Assembly: GCA_027348305.1 (NCBI GenBank)
Contig: DAIEPS010000097.1
Location: 1 to 6,795, forward strand
Source: Anaerolineaceae bacterium
Lineage (GTDB): Bacteria > Chloroflexota > Anaerolineae > Anaerolineales > Anaerolineaceae
Direction of reading: 5' to 3'
Length of the DNA stretch: 6,795 nucleotides
In this document: positions 5,566-6,795 of the stretch, piece after piece
How the letters are laid out: each line of letters starts with the position of its first letter
Numbering within the stretch: position 1 is the first letter of the stretch
The notes under the pieces: generated by a model
Databases searched by the model: none
Told to the model about the DNA's origin: nothing
Seen by the model: the letters and a program-made list of their open reading frames with translations, nothing else
Position numbers and translations under genes: made by a program

Positions 5566-6795
5566 TAGAATAACCTTCCTGTGCCAAGCATTAACTGTTG
5601 AACAATTGGACCCAATGCAAGCGCAGGTACATAACTGAGTGCCCCAACGATGATGATGACACCTATCAACCAACCGATGAAGAGCGGGGTATGACTGGGT
5701 AAGGTACCACCGCTGGCAGGGATGATCTTCTTTTGTGAAAGTGAGCCTGCCATCGCCAACACTGGCACGATCAACGCGAAGCGGGCGATCAACATGGCAA
5801 TCCCGAGCGCGATGTTGTAAAAAGCTGTGTTTGCGCCCAAACCTGCAAAGGCGGAGCCGTTGTTATTTCCAGCGGAAGAAAAAGCGTAAAGCACTTCACT
5901 GAAACCTTGCGGACCGTTATTAAAGATGGATGCCCTGCCGCTTGAACTGATCAACGCAATCGCTGTTCCAAACAGAACGGTTACCACAGGGATCAACACA
6001 ATGACCGCTGCCATCTTCATCTCGTGGATCTCAATTTTCTTGCCGAGATATTCGGGCGTGCGCCCTACCATCAAACCGGCGACAAAGACTGCGATCACCA
6101 CAAAAGCCAGCATGCCGTACAGCCCTGAACCTACGCCGCCAAAGATCACCTCACCCAGCATCATCATCCACATCGGCACCAACCCTCCAAGCGGAGTAAA
6201 CGAATCATGCATCGCATTGACCGATCCATTGGATGCCGCCGTGGTAACCGTCGCCCAAAGTGCAGAATTAACCACACCAAAACGTGCTTCCTTGCCTTCC
6301 ATGTTCTCCGCGGATTGATCGATGCCCATTGAGCCGAATGCAGGGTTGCCCTGAGATTCCGCTTTGATCGCGATGCCAGCCATCAACACAAGGATGATCA
6401 TCATTGCCGCCAGCAGCGCCCACCCCTGCTGCGTATCGCCGACCATCTTGCCAAAGGTGTAAGTCAAAGCTGCAGGGATCAACAATATTGAGAGCATCTC
6501 AAGGAAATTTGAAAAGGGGGTCGGGTTCTCAAACGGATGTGCCGAATTGACATTGAAGTAACCACCGCCGTTGGTACCCAATTGCTTGATCGCCACTTGA
6601 GAGGCTACCGGTCCCAGTGGGATGGTCTGCGAAACGACACCTGATGTGTGGTCCACAGTCTGGCTGACAATGTTCGCATGGAAGGTTTGCACGACGCCCT
6701 GTCCAACCAGGAACATGGCCAGAATAATGGAAAGCGGCAGCAGTATATACAATGTGGACCGGGTCAAATCCACCCAGAAACTGCCAAGTTTGTTG
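5565..6795 (-). CDS. kdpA: K+-transporting ATPase subunit KdpA, C-terminal three quarters (cut by window edge)
   Basis: Membrane subunit that binds and conducts K+, related to the Trk/Ktr channel-like transporter superfamily. The last 409 codons are present; E. coli KdpA has 557 residues, so about 150 N-terminal residues, including the first selectivity-filter loop, lie beyond the window. The three remaining pore loops are visible: GTNGGGYFN followed by SAHPFENPT (filter Gly codons in 6561-6578), TTAASNGSV followed by AMHDSF (6219-6245), and NNNGSAFAG (around 5850-5867). The protein ends in the usual run of hydrophobic segments with PALALGPI close to the C terminus. The reading frame is open through to base 6795, continuing upstream as NKLGSFW, so the GTG at 6773 is an internal Val codon and not a start. 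The TAA stop overlaps the kdpB start by one base. Confidence 0.98.
   Translation of the reverse strand, partial: NKLGSFWVDLTRSTLYILLPLSIILAMFLVGQGVVQTFHANIVSQTVDHTSGVVSQTIPLGPVASQVAIKQLGTNGGGYFNVNSAHPFENPTPFSNFLEMLSILLIPAALTYTFGKMVGDTQQGWALLAAMMIILVLMAGIAIKAESQGNPAFGSMGIDQSAENMEGKEARFGVVNSALWATVTTAASNGSVNAMHDSFTPLGGLVPMWMMMLGEVIFGGVGSGLYGMLAFVVIAVFVAGLMVGRTPEYLGKKIEIHEMKMAAVIVLIPVVTVLFGTAIALISSSGRASIFNNGPQGFSEVLYAFSSAGNNNGSAFAGLGANTAFYNIALGIAMLIARFALIVPVLAMAGSLSQKKIIPASGGTLPSHTPLFIGWLIGVIIIVGALSYVPALALGPIVQQLMLGTGRLF
5574..5580 (-). promoter_or_regulatory. Shine-Dalgarno of kdpB, decides its start
   Basis: AGGAAGG on the minus strand lies in the last codons of kdpA, 8 nt before the ATG at 5565. 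It supports this start against an in-frame extension reaching 5673, whose 36 extra residues are rich in His, Cys and Trp and lie wholly within the kdpA coding region. Confidence 0.75.

Noticed and set aside
5566..5673. A 36-residue N-terminal extension of KdpB by an earlier in-frame start
   Set aside because: The extra residues lie inside kdpA in another frame, have a composition unlike a KdpB N-terminus, and the ATG at 5565 has a strong AGGAAGG at 8 nt plus a TAATG overlap.
6771..6773. GTG at 6773 as the start of a shortened KdpA
   Set aside because: The frame is open upstream to the window edge and continues KdpA-like sequence, so this is an internal Val codon of a gene cut by the edge.

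Overview
The window is an almost complete kdp cluster, the high-affinity potassium uptake system, and every gene lies on the minus strand. Read in the direction of transcription (from high to low coordinates) the order is kdpA (5' end cut by the right edge), kdpB, an unannotated small membrane-protein gene, kdpC, kdpD, and the first 13 codons of a response-regulator gene, presumably kdpE (cut by the left edge). There is no intergenic space worth the name. kdpA/kdpB and the small gene/kdpC overlap by one base (TAATG), kdpD/kdpE overlap by four bases (ATGA), and the other two junctions are gaps of 10 nt or less. No terminator, strand switch, tRNA, mobile element, CRISPR array or repeat was seen.

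How the parts work together, from established knowledge of Kdp: KdpA is the K+ channel-like subunit, KdpB is the P-type ATPase that energises it, and KdpC is the single-span subunit required for high-affinity transport. KdpD is a sensor histidine kinase that phosphorylates KdpE, which switches on the transporter genes when K+ is short. Because pump and regulators sit in one tightly packed array here, co-transcription is likely, although no promoter is visible inside the window. The main kdp promoter would lie upstream of kdpA, beyond base 6795.

The least routine element is a 56-codon gene at 3285-3455, between kdpB and kdpC. It encodes a two-helix hydrophobic protein, has a good Shine-Dalgarno site and is coupled to kdpC by a TAATG overlap. 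The well-known small subunit KdpF of E. coli (29 residues, one helix) is encoded upstream of kdpA, so this is a different position and a different shape. The position matches the gene called kdpG in Anabaena kdp operons. A second point is a correctly phased A-AAA-AAA heptamer just before the kdpD stop codon: a -1 slip there would fuse KdpD to KdpE in frame. A third is a partly conserved SxS-X20 motif in the universal-stress-protein domain of KdpD, at the place where Staphylococcus aureus KdpD binds cyclic di-AMP.

The organism is a bacterium of moderate G+C content. The Kdp proteins are full-length and orthodox. The ABC order with a small gene between B and C, with DE directly behind, would fit groups such as Chloroflexota or cyanobacteria, but the sequence does not fix the phylum and this is only a weak inference.
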